DNA of 64,000 bases, taken from Drouetiella hepatica Uher 2000/2452 (GTDB taxonomy: Bacteria > Cyanobacteriota > Cyanobacteriia > Elainellales > Elainellaceae). This document shows, piece after piece, positions 15,801-25,223 of the stretch. The number at the start of each line of letters is the position of its first letter. Positions within the stretch are counted from its first letter, which is position 1. The notes under the pieces were generated by a model. The model saw nothing but the letters and a program-made list of their open reading frames with translations. It was not told where the DNA came from and made no database searches. The position numbers and the translations under genes were made by a program. The DNA is taken from NCBI GenBank assembly GCA_019359505.1, contig JAHHHD010000017.1, forward strand, positions 1 to 64,000. The letters are read 5' to 3'.

Positions 15801-18800
15801 GGCGCCTTTACAGTCGTCGGCAATCAGCTTCAAATCAACGCTTCCCCCAACTTTGAAGCCAAACCCACCTACTCGGTTCGGGTGCGATCGACCGATACGG
15901 GCACCCTCAGTACTGAGAAAATTCTGACCCTCAGCGTCACCGATCTGAACGAAGCCCCCACGGCAATTAATCTGCCGAATAAAGTCGATGAAAATATTGT
16001 TCCGGGCTTCTCGGTAGGGAACCTCCAGGCGATCGACGAAGATGCTAACGAAAGCCATACCTACAGGCTAGTCTCTGGCGTTGGCGATACCGACAACGGC
16101 GTATTCAGCCTGACTACTGCCGGACAGCTCATCATCAACGTTTCGCCCGACTACGAGACGAAGCCTACCTATTCCGTCCGGGTTGAAACGACAGACAAGG
16201 GCGGGTTGACGTTCACTCAAGCGGTGATAGTTGAGGTGAACGACGTTCCCGAAGACAATAGCCCCACCAATGTGCTGATTAGCAGCAGCAGCGTTAAAGA
16301 AAACGATCCGCCCAACACGCTGATTGGTAAACTGACGACCACCGATCCAAACAGCACTTCTTTCACCTACTCGCTGGTTACAGGATTTGGCGACAATGCC
16401 GCCTTTGCGATCGGCGGCGTTGACAACGACGAGATCTTCCTGACCCTCTCGGCAGACTTTGAAACGCTGCCCACCTACTCCATCAAAGTTCGCACGACGG
16501 ACGACAGCGGACTCAGTTTAGACAAAATCCTGACCATCAACGTTACCAACGTCAACGAAGCGCCGACCAACCTCAGCCTCAGCAATGGGGTGCTGGATGA
16601 AAACGTCAGCAATCCCGTCGTCGGTTTGCTGACCACCACCGATCCCGATATTGGCGATAGCTTCACCAACACCCTAGACTCCGGCTTCGGAGATAACGCC
16701 GCCTTCACGATCGTCGGCAATGAGCTACGCCTCAACAATCCCCCCAACTTTGAAGCCAAGCCCACCTACAGCCTTCGCATCACCTCCGCCGATTCAGGTG
16801 GATTGAGCGTCACCAGAGACTTTGGGTTAACCATCAACAACCTGCCCGAAGCGCCAACCGATCTCATCCTCAGCGCCACTAGCATTAATGAAAACGTGCC
16901 GATCGGGACGGCTGTAGGCACTCTATCCACCGCCGATGATGATCTAGGAAACACTCACAGCTACTCATTCGTCGCGGGCACGGGCAGCACTGACAATGCC
17001 ACCTTTGAGATCGTGGGTACCGAGCTGAGAATCAAAGCCATCCCCGATTTTGAAACTAAAACCAGCTACTCGATTCGGCTGAGAACCACCGACTCCACAG
17101 GACGCTTTTTTGACAAAGTTTTCCCGATCTTGGTCAACGATCTGTCCGAAGGGGCGGGTACCACCATTCCGCAAGACCTGCTGCTCTCTAAGAGCGATGT
17201 CAATGAAAACGAGCCGATCGACACTGTCGTGGGCAGCTTTAGCACCGTCGATCCCGATAGTGGCGAGGCTTTCACCTACTCGCTAGTTGCGGGCACAGGC
17301 GCGATCGACAATGCCGCCTTTACGATCGTGGGTACCGACCTCCGGTTAGCCGCTATCCCCAACTTTGAGGCGAAGACCAGCTACTCTATTCGGGTACGCA
17401 CGACTGACAAGGGCGATCTGTTTTTTGAGAAAGTATTTACGATCGCTGTCAACGACCTGCCCGAACTGCCTGGACAGACTGCCCCCACCGATCTAAATCT
17501 CTCCGACACCGACATTGATGAAAACCAGCCTGTGGGCACGATCGTCGGCACCCTCAGCACCGTTGACCCCGATGTGGGCGATTCTTTCAACTATACGCTC
17601 GTTAGCGGTAGCGGCAGCGACGACAACGCCACCTTTGCGATCGTCAATAATGATTTGCAGCTCAACAGCATCGCCGATTTTGAGGCTAAGCCTAGCTACA
17701 GCATTCGCGTTCGTAGCACCGATTTTGGTGGCAAGTTCTTTGACAAAGTGTTCAGTATCACGGTCAACAACCTGCCCGAACTGCCTGGGCAAACGGCACC
17801 GACCGCTCTGACGCTCTCCGAAACTGATATTGATGAGAACCAGCCTGTCAATTCCGTCATTGGCAGCTTTATCACGACCGACCCGGATATCGGCGACACC
17901 TTCACCTACACCCTCGTCAGCGGCAGCGGCAGCGATGACAATGCCGCCTTTGCGATCGTCAATGGCGCGCTGCAAATTAACGGTATTCCTGACTTTGAGA
18001 CTAAGCCCACCTACTCAATTCGCGTCCGCAGCAGCGATTTTGGCGGCAAGTTTGTTGAGCAAGCTTTCACCATCACCGTCAACAATGTGACAGAAGCACC
18101 GGGCGTGACCGCACCCCAAGATTTGCTGCTGTCCCAGAGCACCGTGGACGAGAATCGCCCGATTGGCACAGTCGTGGGCACGTTCACCACTCAAGATCCC
18201 GATCCGGGTGACACTTTTACCTACACGCTGGTGGCGGGAGCGGGCGACACCGACAATGCCGCCTTTGCGATCGCCAGTAACGAGCTACGGTTGAATATCG
18301 TCCCAGATTTTGAGACCAAGACTAGCTACTCCGTGCGCGTGCGCACCAGCGATTTCGGCGGCAAATTCTTCGAGAAAACCTTCACGATCGGCATCAACGG
18401 TCTGCCAGAAAATCCGGGAGACACGCCGCCCACCGATCTGCTGCTGAGCAGTACAGCGGTCGCGGAAAACGTGCCGCCTAGCACGGTCGTCGGCAGCTTT
18501 AGCACGATTGATCCAGACGCAGGCGATAGCTTCTCCTACTCCCTGGTGTCCGGCTTTGGCGACAACGCAGCTTTTGCGATCGTCAGCAATCAGCTCCAGA
18601 TTGTCAGCTCACCCAACTTTGAGGTCAAGTCTTCCTACAGCATTCAGGTCAGAAGCTCTGACTTTGGCGGCAAGAGTTTCACCAAAACCTTTACTATCAC
18701 GGTACAGGACGTCAATGAAGCTCCGGTCATCACGCCATCGGTCGGGGCGTTGTCTTACACCGAGGGCAGCGGCGCTGTCAGAGTCGATCCGAGCATTAGA

Positions 18801-21800
18801 GTCACCGATCTGGACAGCCTCAACCTCACGGGAGCCACGGCTACCCTGGCGGGCTATGTTCCAGGGCAGGACAGCTTAGGATTTAGCAACACCGCCAAAA
18901 TTACGGGCAGCTTTGACACCGTAACGGGAATCCTCTCCCTGAGCGGCAGTGCGACGATCGCCGAATATGAAGCGGCTTTGCAGTCCATCACCTATGCCAA
19001 CAGCAGCAGCAACCCCAATACCGCCAGTCGCACCGTTCGCTTCACCGCCACAGACGGCAGCAATATCAGCAGTATTGCCACGCGCGCCATCCAGATTGCT
19101 GCTACCAATACCGCGCCCGTTATCGCCACTTCGGCAGAGGTGCTGTCCTATACCGAGAACAGCGGCGCGATCGCTCTGGATGCCAACGTTACCGTCAGCG
19201 ATATCGACAGCGCTACTCTAGCAGGGGCGACGGTTGCCCTCGACGGCTATATTGCCCAGCAGGATGTTTTCAGCTTCACCAATCAAAACGGCATTACGGG
19301 TAGTTTTAATTCCACAACCGGAGTTTTGACTCTCTCTGGCATTGCCTCGCTGACAAACTACCAGTTGGCGTTGCAGTCAGTTAAGTACACGAATACCAGC
19401 AGCAATCCCGCGACGGGCGATCGCACGGTTCGTTTTAGCGTCACAGATGGAGCGTTAGCTAGCAGCATCGCCACCCGCACCCTTCAAGTTCTGCCGATTA
19501 ATTCAGCGCCGATCGTCACGCCTTCTGCTAGTACTCTGGTCTATACCGAGAACAGCAGTTCGGTGGCGATCGATCCTGGCATTGTGGTCAGCGATCCAGA
19601 CAGCACAATTGTGGCAGGGGCAACGGTCACGATCTCAGGCTACATAGCCGGACAGGATATTCTAAGCTTCAGCAACTTTAAAAGCGTAGCGGGCAGCTTC
19701 AACAGCACCACAGGCATTCTCACCCTCAGCGGATTAGCAGCGATTGCCGATTATCAGACGGCTTTGCGGTCGATCACCTACACCAATATTGGCGATAATC
19801 CCAGTAGCGCCAACCGTGCCCTCAGCTTTACCGTCAACGATGGCGCGGCAACCAGCAATCCTGTGACGCGCACCCTCCAGATCGTTACCGTCAACGATGC
19901 ACCGATCGCCATCACCTCCATCAAAACCGCTACATTCCCCCGATCTGCCGGGGCTTTGATCCTAGATGCTAACCTGACTCTTAGCGATCCAGATAGTCCC
20001 ACTTTGGCAGGAGCAACGGTGATCCTAGGGGGCTATGTTGCCGGAGAGGATGGGCTGATCTTCAGCGATCAGAGCGGCATCACGGGCAGCTTCAACGCCG
20101 CCACCGGAACCCTGACATTAACCGGAGCAGCTTCAAGCGCCAGCTACCAGGCGGCTTTGCGATCGCTCATCTACACCAACAACAGCAGCAGCTCGGTCAT
20201 TAGCGCTCGTAACGTCGAAATCACCGTCACGGACGGAGCGGCAACCAGCAATCCGGCAACGGCACGCCTGCAAATTCAGTTTGACAAGAGCGACACGGTG
20301 CCCACGCTAGATCTCAACGGCTCCAGTGTCGGGCGAGATTTCAGCAATACCTTTGTGATTGCTGGCTCACCCGTTGCCATTGCCGACAGCAGTGCCCAGC
20401 TCACCGATTCCGATAGCGCGACCCTCGCCTCTGCCCAGGTAATCATTTCCAATCTGCTGGACAGCAGCAACGAGGAGCTTTTGGTAGACACGATCGGTTC
20501 AGGTCTCCAAGCCTCTTACAACGCCGCCAACGGCGCTTTGAGCCTTACTGGAGCGGCTTCCCCCGCTACCTATCTCAAGGTGCTACGCAGCATTCGCTAC
20601 CAAAATCGATCGACCAATCCCGATCGCACAACGCGGATCATTTTGTTCTCGGTCAATGATGGCGTTAGCAGCAGCGATCCGGCGCAGACCGCCGTACAGC
20701 TTACACAAATCAATCTTTCTGACGAACTGCTGCGCGGGCAATCTCTAGTGACGACGATCGCCACAGACATTATCAATGCCCCCAGCAGCAATGACACGGT
20801 GACATCGACCCTGGCAAACTTGCAGCAAAATGATCAGGTGGATGGCGGCGGTGGGTTTGATACTTTCGTGCTGACGGACGGCGGCGGCAGTGCCTTGGTA
20901 GACGTGCGCAATTCGGTCAATCAAGTCCGGGGCATTCTGGAAGGCATTACCACCCTAACCAACTTTGAATACTTCGACTTTGCAGGCTTCCAGGGCAATG
21001 TCACCCTTCAGGGCAGCGATGCCTTGAACGATCGCCTCACGGCTGGCTCTGGCAACGATGCTCTTACCGGAGGGGGCGGCAACGATTATCTAATCGGCAA
21101 CGCAGGCAATGACACGCTGGACAGCAGCAGTGGTCTGGACACGCTAGAGGGCGGCACAGGCGATGACACTTACATTATCAGCAATTCTAGCGACATCCTG
21201 ATTGAAGGCACAGAGGCAGGCTTTGACCAGGTATATGCCTCTGCAAGCTGGGTCATGGGTGCAGAGATAGAAGACTTGACTTTGACAGGAGGGGCGATCC
21301 TCGGCACGGGCAACGATCTCAACAACAAGATTGCAGGTAACGATCTCAACAACATCCTGGCAGGCAATGACGGCAACGATATTCTGATCGGTAATGGCGG
21401 CAACGATGCCCTGACGGGAGGCAACGGGGGCGATCGCATCTTTGGCGATAGCGGCAACGATACGCTCAACGGCGGCAGCGGCAACGATATCCTTATAGGG
21501 GGATTGGGCAAGGACAGGCTGACCGGAGGCACAGGCAAAGATCGCTTCTGGCTGACCAGCTCTCGCAAAGGTGATGCCGATAGAATCGCGGGCTTCCGAC
21601 CCGCTGACGATACAATTTGTATCTCTCGCAAGGGCTTTAGCAAGAGCTTGAAACAAGGCACCATTGCACCCGATCGCTTCGTCTTAGGCAGTCAGGCACA
21701 GGATGGAGACGATCGCTTCATCTACAACAAATCCAAAGGCGCATTATTCTTTGACATAGACGGTCGCGGCGGCAAGGCACAGGTGCAAATTGCTCAGCTC

Positions 21801-21848
21801 ACGAACCGAGCTGCGATCACCCGATCAGATATTTTTATCATTAGTTAG
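12843..21848 (+). CDS. giant RTX adhesin with beta-propeller, cadherin-like and Ca-binding repeats
   Basis: A 3001-residue single open frame. Residues 1 to about 430 contain seven repeats of about 55 residues with the pattern GxFVVxWxSxxQDGxxxGIYAxRY...VNT, with the first VNT-type strand (GGELHINTTTAADQ) at the very start; this fits a seven-bladed propeller closed by its amino terminus. Residues about 430-1960 contain 15 cadherin-like repeats of about 102 residues (APTDLxLSxxxxxEN, DPDxGDxFxYxLVxG, SYSIRVRTTD). Residues about 1960-2615 contain five different repeats of about 115-125 residues (LSYTENSGAIALD, TGATVxLxGYxxGQD). From about 2720 there are RTX nonapeptides (GGNGGDRIFGDSGNDTLNGG) and a C-terminal RTX tail. 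There is no Sec signal; secretion by a type I exporter using the C terminus is expected. Probably a calcium-rigidified surface adhesin. No T1SS genes are nearby. The ATG has no clear Shine-Dalgarno. Confidence 0.93.
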   Translation: MPVTPTGGELHINTTTAADQSTASVQGTQRRPIKAVAMDPNGGFVVVWSSQGQDDPSSSIGWGVYAQRYASTGSPLGTEFRVNTRISGDQLSPSVAIDATGNFAITWTSNPGTPEDVLASGIFVQRYNNNGLALGGETLVNTYTFDNQQNSSIAMNATGGYVITWSSQAQDGEGWGVYAQQFNADGTKKGAELAVNPRSTTDLDNEIDLEPILSDQQSSAVAIAPDGSFVVVWESNAQDGSGFGIYAKRYSAAGVPQGNEFIVNTTTAENQRNPSVAIDTSGNFVVSWTSDNGVFDGQEVYVRRFGADGTPQTGEIKVNANSFGDQQYSTVTTLPVSTNVPLGGFVVTWSSTSGESSGGGNGIFLKRYSPAGVPLEAETQVNTFTISDQFFSSAASDKDGNLAVVWTSQNQAGDPAGGIYGQRFAASAMINAAPTNLAIAPVSLNENTGDNALVGTFITTDPNSGDSFSYTLVAGDGATDNAAFSIDGGQLRINASPNFEAQSSYSIRVRTTDLGGLFFEKALNISIQDVYEPSTDLALSVAEINENIPANTAIGTLSTTDPDTNDSFSYTLIAGTGDTDNARFSVAGNVLTLLESPNFETKPSYSIRVQSLDLGGFTVEKVVTIGVKNITENPTDIALSANTVNENQPVGTIVGTFSTTDPEGGSFEYALVAGAGSTDNSAFSISATGQLLINVSADFETKPSYLIRVSTTDSSGLSFEKAFAIGINNLNETPTDIVLAPDNINENAPGNSLIGNLATTDPDNGNTFSYTLVAGVGGDDNAAFTLTPEGALSIVSSPDFETKPTYSIRVRTFDGIAGFEKVLTVTINDLTEAPGNLAPTDLTLAPATLAENTGDNAAIGSFITNDPNTGDSFTYTLVTGAGDTDNAAFAIVGSQLQIISSPDFETQPTYAIRVRTQDAGGLSFEKALTIAITGVNEAPTNVTLSSLAVPENVPATSSVGTFITTDPDTGNTFTYELVTGTGDTDNGAFTVVGNQLQINASPNFEAKPTYSVRVRSTDTGTLSTEKILTLSVTDLNEAPTAINLPNKVDENIVPGFSVGNLQAIDEDANESHTYRLVSGVGDTDNGVFSLTTAGQLIINVSPDYETKPTYSVRVETTDKGGLTFTQAVIVEVNDVPEDNSPTNVLISSSSVKENDPPNTLIGKLTTTDPNSTSFTYSLVTGFGDNAAFAIGGVDNDEIFLTLSADFETLPTYSIKVRTTDDSGLSLDKILTINVTNVNEAPTNLSLSNGVLDENVSNPVVGLLTTTDPDIGDSFTNTLDSGFGDNAAFTIVGNELRLNNPPNFEAKPTYSLRITSADSGGLSVTRDFGLTINNLPEAPTDLILSATSINENVPIGTAVGTLSTADDDLGNTHSYSFVAGTGSTDNATFEIVGTELRIKAIPDFETKTSYSIRLRTTDSTGRFFDKVFPILVNDLSEGAGTTIPQDLLLSKSDVNENEPIDTVVGSFSTVDPDSGEAFTYSLVAGTGAIDNAAFTIVGTDLRLAAIPNFEAKTSYSIRVRTTDKGDLFFEKVFTIAVNDLPELPGQTAPTDLNLSDTDIDENQPVGTIVGTLSTVDPDVGDSFNYTLVSGSGSDDNATFAIVNNDLQLNSIADFEAKPSYSIRVRSTDFGGKFFDKVFSITVNNLPELPGQTAPTALTLSETDIDENQPVNSVIGSFITTDPDIGDTFTYTLVSGSGSDDNAAFAIVNGALQINGIPDFETKPTYSIRVRSSDFGGKFVEQAFTITVNNVTEAPGVTAPQDLLLSQSTVDENRPIGTVVGTFTTQDPDPGDTFTYTLVAGAGDTDNAAFAIASNELRLNIVPDFETKTSYSVRVRTSDFGGKFFEKTFTIGINGLPENPGDTPPTDLLLSSTAVAENVPPSTVVGSFSTIDPDAGDSFSYSLVSGFGDNAAFAIVSNQLQIVSSPNFEVKSSYSIQVRSSDFGGKSFTKTFTITVQDVNEAPVITPSVGALSYTEGSGAVRVDPSIRVTDLDSLNLTGATATLAGYVPGQDSLGFSNTAKITGSFDTVTGILSLSGSATIAEYEAALQSITYANSSSNPNTASRTVRFTATDGSNISSIATRAIQIAATNTAPVIATSAEVLSYTENSGAIALDANVTVSDIDSATLAGATVALDGYIAQQDVFSFTNQNGITGSFNSTTGVLTLSGIASLTNYQLALQSVKYTNTSSNPATGDRTVRFSVTDGALASSIATRTLQVLPINSAPIVTPSASTLVYTENSSSVAIDPGIVVSDPDSTIVAGATVTISGYIAGQDILSFSNFKSVAGSFNSTTGILTLSGLAAIADYQTALRSITYTNIGDNPSSANRALSFTVNDGAATSNPVTRTLQIVTVNDAPIAITSIKTATFPRSAGALILDANLTLSDPDSPTLAGATVILGGYVAGEDGLIFSDQSGITGSFNAATGTLTLTGAASSASYQAALRSLIYTNNSSSSVISARNVEITVTDGAATSNPATARLQIQFDKSDTVPTLDLNGSSVGRDFSNTFVIAGSPVAIADSSAQLTDSDSATLASAQVIISNLLDSSNEELLVDTIGSGLQASYNAANGALSLTGAASPATYLKVLRSIRYQNRSTNPDRTTRIILFSVNDGVSSSDPAQTAVQLTQINLSDELLRGQSLVTTIATDIINAPSSNDTVTSTLANLQQNDQVDGGGGFDTFVLTDGGGSALVDVRNSVNQVRGILEGITTLTNFEYFDFAGFQGNVTLQGSDALNDRLTAGSGNDALTGGGGNDYLIGNAGNDTLDSSSGLDTLEGGTGDDTYIISNSSDILIEGTEAGFDQVYASASWVMGAEIEDLTLTGGAILGTGNDLNNKIAGNDLNNILAGNDGNDILIGNGGNDALTGGNGGDRIFGDSGNDTLNGGSGNDILIGGLGKDRLTGGTGKDRFWLTSSRKGDADRIAGFRPADDTICISRKGFSKSLKQGTIAPDRFVLGSQAQDGDDRFIYNKSKGALFFDIDGRGGKAQVQIAQLTNRAAITRSDIFIIS

Positions 21849-21889
21849 CCCGAAAGTTAGCCCGAAGTTGACCGCTAGTGGTTTATCAC

Positions 21890-21922
21890 TTTTTATTTGT
21901 GGGGTAACCCACAAATAAAAAA
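21890..21922 (+). terminator. terminator hairpin after the giant RTX gene
   Basis: Arms TTTTTATTTGTGGG / CCCACAAATAAAAA with a 4-nt loop, 41 bp after the stop codon. The U-rich/A-rich outer arms make it usable in either direction. Confidence 0.65.
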
Positions 21923-21963
21923 TTCCTTGACAGAACGCAGTGCTCAACCCCAGGCATCCTAAT

Positions 21964-22056
21964 ATAGCAACCGCCTTGGCGGCTAGGACGGGGACATTTT
22001 GGGTGGGGCGCGAAGCGCCCCACCCAAAATGTCCTAAGCAAACTGGCGACAGCTAG
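21964..22056 (+). mobile_element. MITE-like palindromic element, family A, copy 1
   Basis: A non-coding element of about 93 bp. The outer ends TAGCAACCGCC and GGCGACAGCTA are imperfect inverted repeats, and the centre is an 18-bp perfect palindrome, ACATTTTGGGTGGGGCGC, with a GAA loop (21994-22032). Near-identical copies lie at 37461-37567 and 43913-44005, and a degenerate inverted copy at 30240-30316. Confidence 0.82.
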
Positions 22057-22139
22057 AATACCCAGAAAATATTCGGAAAGTTTTCAGGGTGATTCACAAT
22101 AGAAGCAGGTTGTTTCAGACTTGCCCTAAGACTTGCCCT

Positions 22140-23540
22140 ATGTCTACGCTGACTAACGCCAAAAACTTGTTGTCTGACCTGATTGCCCGCTACCGATCGC
22201 AGGTGGATTATCTCGCAATTCGCCTGGAAGAAGCCGAAGGCACCAATATTCTGCTACGGGGCAACAAGGTGGAAACCCTCAGCGAAGACATCTCGATCGG
22301 CGGTCAGGTTAGAGCTTGCCATAAGGGCGGCTGGGGGTTTGCCAGCTTCAATCGATTGTCGAGCTTGGTGGAGCGAATTGAAGAGGCGATCGCGGCGGCT
22401 CGATTAGTCGGCGATGAAGAAACGCTGCTGGCTGCCATTGACCCCGTTCAAGATAGCCGCCATTTGCCGATGACCGGAACCGATCCGCGTCAGGTGTCTC
22501 TGGCTGATAAAAAGGCGCTGTGTAGCCACTATGCCGAATTGCTGCGGAGTGTCGATCGCCGTATTGCCACTACCTCCGTCCGCTATGGTGATAGCGCTCA
22601 GCAGGTGATCATTGCCACCTCAGATGGGACTCTGATTGAGCAGTCCTGGGTTGATTTAGAGATGCGGTTTGCTGCAACAGCACGCAACGGCGAAACCGTG
22701 CAGACTGGACGGGAAACCACAGGCTCTCGCAAGGCCTATGAAGATTTGGCAAATCTAGATCTGCAAGTGCAAAGTGCCGCCCGTCGCGCTGTGGACGCCC
22801 TGGCGCTGCCCATAGTCAAAGGCAATACCTACACTGTGGTCATTGACCCAATTCTGACCGGGCTATTTGTCCATGAGGCATTTGGGCATTTGTCAGAAGC
22901 GGACATGGCGTACGAAAATCCCGACTTGTTAGAAGTCATGACCCTAGGACGGCGATTTGGCTCCTCTGATCTACAAATTTTTGACGGCGCTGCTCCCGCT
23001 GGGCATCGCGGCAGCTATTACTATGACGACGAAGGCGTACCTGCCACCACGACACAGCTGATTAAAGATGGTGTGCTAGTGGGGCGACTGCACTCCCGCG
23101 AAACTGCGGGAAAACTCGACGAAGCCCCAACGGGCAACGCCCGCTGTCTCAGCTATCAGTATCCGCCGATCGTCCGCATGACCAATACCTGGATCGAGCG
23201 CGGCAGCACTCCAGCCGCAGATTTGCTGGGCGATATCAAAGAAGGAGTCTACGCCCGCAACTGGATTGACGGCATGACCAACGGCGAGATGTTTACCTTC
23301 GCTGCCGGAGAAGCCTGGATGATTCGCAATGGCGAACTTGCCGAACCTGTGCGCGATGTCAATCTCTCCGGTAACGTGTTCACAACTTTGGCAGATATTG
23401 AAGCGATCGGCGACGATTTTGACTGGGACGAGTCGGGCGGCTGTGGCAAAAATGGGCAAAGCGGTCTTCCGGTGGGATGCGCTGGCCCCAGCCTACGAAT
23501 TCGCAACATTGTGGTGGGCGGAGAGGCAGACGAGCTATAG
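22140..23540 (+). CDS. tldD: TldD/PmbA-family metalloprotease (TldD-like)
   Basis: About 466 residues from ATG 22140 (MSTLTNAKNLLSDLIARY); a GTG at 22089 would add 17 residues but gives an unlikely sequence. The zinc-binding HEAFGHLSEAD (HExxxH) sits about two-fifths into the chain, and GHRGSYYYDDEGVPA and LHSRETAGKL follow, matching TldD. With its partner TldE/PmbA it forms a heterodimeric protease that degrades unfolded peptides, in some bacteria maturing microcins or the antitoxin CcdA. No partner gene is in this window. The 3' end overlaps the convergent coaE gene by 6 bp. Confidence 0.93.
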   Translation: MSTLTNAKNLLSDLIARYRSQVDYLAIRLEEAEGTNILLRGNKVETLSEDISIGGQVRACHKGGWGFASFNRLSSLVERIEEAIAAARLVGDEETLLAAIDPVQDSRHLPMTGTDPRQVSLADKKALCSHYAELLRSVDRRIATTSVRYGDSAQQVIIATSDGTLIEQSWVDLEMRFAATARNGETVQTGRETTGSRKAYEDLANLDLQVQSAARRAVDALALPIVKGNTYTVVIDPILTGLFVHEAFGHLSEADMAYENPDLLEVMTLGRRFGSSDLQIFDGAAPAGHRGSYYYDDEGVPATTTQLIKDGVLVGRLHSRETAGKLDEAPTGNARCLSYQYPPIVRMTNTWIERGSTPAADLLGDIKEGVYARNWIDGMTNGEMFTFAAGEAWMIRNGELAEPVRDVNLSGNVFTTLADIEAIGDDFDWDESGGCGKNGQSGLPVGCAGPSLRIRNIVVGGEADEL

Positions 23541-24107
23541 ATGCAGCGCTCGATCGATCTGTTGATACAAATTCTCCAACGTCGTCGAGTTATCCAGCAC
23601 CACATCCGCCTGAGCCACCTTCTGTTCGATCGCCATTTGGCTGTCGATCCGGGCTTGGGCTTGTTCTAGGGTGAGGCGATCGCGCTCCATAATTCGCTGC
23701 TGCTGCTGGGCAAGATCCGATCGCACCACCCAGATTTCCGTCACCAAATCCGTCATTTGCGCCTCGAATAGCAGAGGAATAACAACTACGGCTTTGGCGA
23801 GGTTTTGTAGTTCAGTCATGATCCGATCGCGCACGTAGGGATGAATCTGTTGCTCTAGCCACTGTTTCTCTGCGGCATTGCCAAAAATAATTTCACCCAG
23901 ATGACGGCGATCGAGATTGCCATCCGATAGCAGCAAGGAGTCTCCGTAGCGATCGGCTATTTTTGCCAAAATCGGAGAATCCAGCGCCACGGCTTCACGG
24001 GCGTAAAGGTCGGCATCTAAAACAGGTAGATAAGCCGCTAGGTAATTTGAAACGGTGCTTTTGCCCATCCCCACGCCGCCCGTCAGACCGATCACTCGTC
24101 TACCCAC
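23535..24107 (-). CDS. coaE: dephospho-CoA kinase
   Basis: A 190-residue P-loop kinase catalysing the last step of coenzyme A synthesis (phosphorylation of the 3' hydroxyl of dephospho-CoA). Walker A is GLTGGVGMGKST at residues 6-17; DADLYAREAV and the lid-like HPYVRDRIM, then VVIPLLFEAQMTDLV, are typical CoaE features. It overlaps the end of hemD by 8 bp on the same strand, suggesting coupled translation. Confidence 0.96.
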   Translation of the reverse strand: MGRRVIGLTGGVGMGKSTVSNYLAAYLPVLDADLYAREAVALDSPILAKIADRYGDSLLLSDGNLDRRHLGEIIFGNAAEKQWLEQQIHPYVRDRIMTELQNLAKAVVVIPLLFEAQMTDLVTEIWVVRSDLAQQQQRIMERDRLTLEQAQARIDSQMAIEQKVAQADVVLDNSTTLENLYQQIDRALHL

Positions 24108-24897
24108 GTTGACTTGCCCAATTGACGATCGCTTGGGTTAACCCCTCCAGCGTGTATTCCGAAGCCTCTATGTCTACCCGTCCAAATAGCTCCTGACAGG
24201 TTGCCGAGGTTTGCGGTCCAATCGAGGCAAGGGCGATCGCTTCAGGCAACTGCCAGTCCGATCGGGCTGTCTTGACCATCTGAGCAAAACACTTGACGGT
24301 CTTGGAGCTAGCAAACGTCACCACCTCGACTTTGCCATGAGTCAGCGCTGCCAAGACTTCGGGGGCGATCGCTTGGGCACAATCAGACTGGTAAGCCGCC
24401 ACTTCCACTACTTCTGCGCCGCATTCCGTAAATTCTTTCACCAATACCTCTCGTCCTCCAGTTTCAACGCGGGGAAAGAGGATCTTCATTTGGGACAAAC
24501 GGCGGCGATCGGGGAAACTTTCCACCAGAGAATCGGCAACAAAGCTAGGCGGGATAAAGTTTGGCGTGATGCCTCGCTGTATCAGCCGAGCAGCGGTTTT
24601 TTGACCCACTACGGCAATTTTTAGAGCTGTCAAATTTTCAGGGGTTTTGCCTTGAGCTATCAGCCGCTCCAAGAAATAATCCACCGCATTCACGGAGGTC
24701 AGAATCAGCCACTGGAAGGTGTGGAGCTGAGCGATCGCCCCATCCAATGCCGCCCAGCTTGAAGGCGGATAGATTTCCAGAGCAGGAAGTTCCATCACCG
24801 TTGCGCCCTGCTGCTGGAGTAGCTGTGCAAACTGACTGGACTGTCCGGCAGCCCGCGTAATCAATATTGTTTTGCCTGTAAGGGGAGCATCAGCCAT
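24100..24897 (-). CDS. hemD: uroporphyrinogen-III synthase
   Basis: A 265-residue HemD, which closes and inverts ring D of hydroxymethylbilane to give uroporphyrinogen III, the branch to haem, chlorophyll, bilins and cobalamin. Sequence similarity in this family is low, but the bilobed pattern is clear: GKTILITRAAGQSSQFAQLL, FQWLILTSVNAVDYFLERL, KIAVVGQKTAARLIQRG, then VVTFASSKTVKCFAQM and ALASIGPQTSATCQELFG. It is followed directly by coaE with an 8-bp overlap. Confidence 0.95.
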   Translation of the reverse strand: MADAPLTGKTILITRAAGQSSQFAQLLQQQGATVMELPALEIYPPSSWAALDGAIAQLHTFQWLILTSVNAVDYFLERLIAQGKTPENLTALKIAVVGQKTAARLIQRGITPNFIPPSFVADSLVESFPDRRRLSQMKILFPRVETGGREVLVKEFTECGAEVVEVAAYQSDCAQAIAPEVLAALTHGKVEVVTFASSKTVKCFAQMVKTARSDWQLPEAIALASIGPQTSATCQELFGRVDIEASEYTLEGLTQAIVNWASQRG

Positions 24898-24983
24898 GAG
24901 CAGAAATAGAGCATAGTTTGAGGCACATCACTATTTTCAATCCTAGGGGCAACTTGTGAAACAGCAATCTAATTCTCAGCTTT

Positions 24984-25039
24984 TCTCAGGATTAAGTTAT
25001 CAGGATTAAGTTCTCAGGATTAAGTTCTCAAGATTGAGC
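24984..25039. repeat. four 14-bp tandem repeats
   Basis: Consecutive units TCTCAGGATTAAGT, TATCAGGATTAAGT, TCTCAGGATTAAGT and the degenerate TCTCAAGATTGAGC. They lie in the 847-bp gap upstream of hemD and the RTX gene. Confidence 0.8.
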
Positions 25040-25223
25040 CGATGACAAACTCAGATTTTGTGGTGCTCTCTACACCCCGAAAAATAGTTAGAGCGATCGT
25101 GATACCTGTCATGTCCATATCAGGATACTGGCTAGATGTAGAATCCCTGCCATCGCAAATATTCTTAAGTCATCAGGATAAACGAACCTATACAAACACA
25201 AGAGAACACAAAGGAGAACAACA

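Noticed and set aside
17493-17975. 160-codon minus-strand frame inside the giant adhesin
   Set aside because: It is antisense to cadherin-like repeats and its own internal repetition mirrors them.
20950-21660. Long minus-strand frames opposite the RTX repeats
   Set aside because: RTX repeats produce open antisense frames of Ala/Val- or Pro/Leu-rich sequence; these lack starts and motifs.
24100-24107. Frameshift between hemD and coaE
   Set aside because: The 8-bp overlap is normal coupling; both proteins are full-length and complete.
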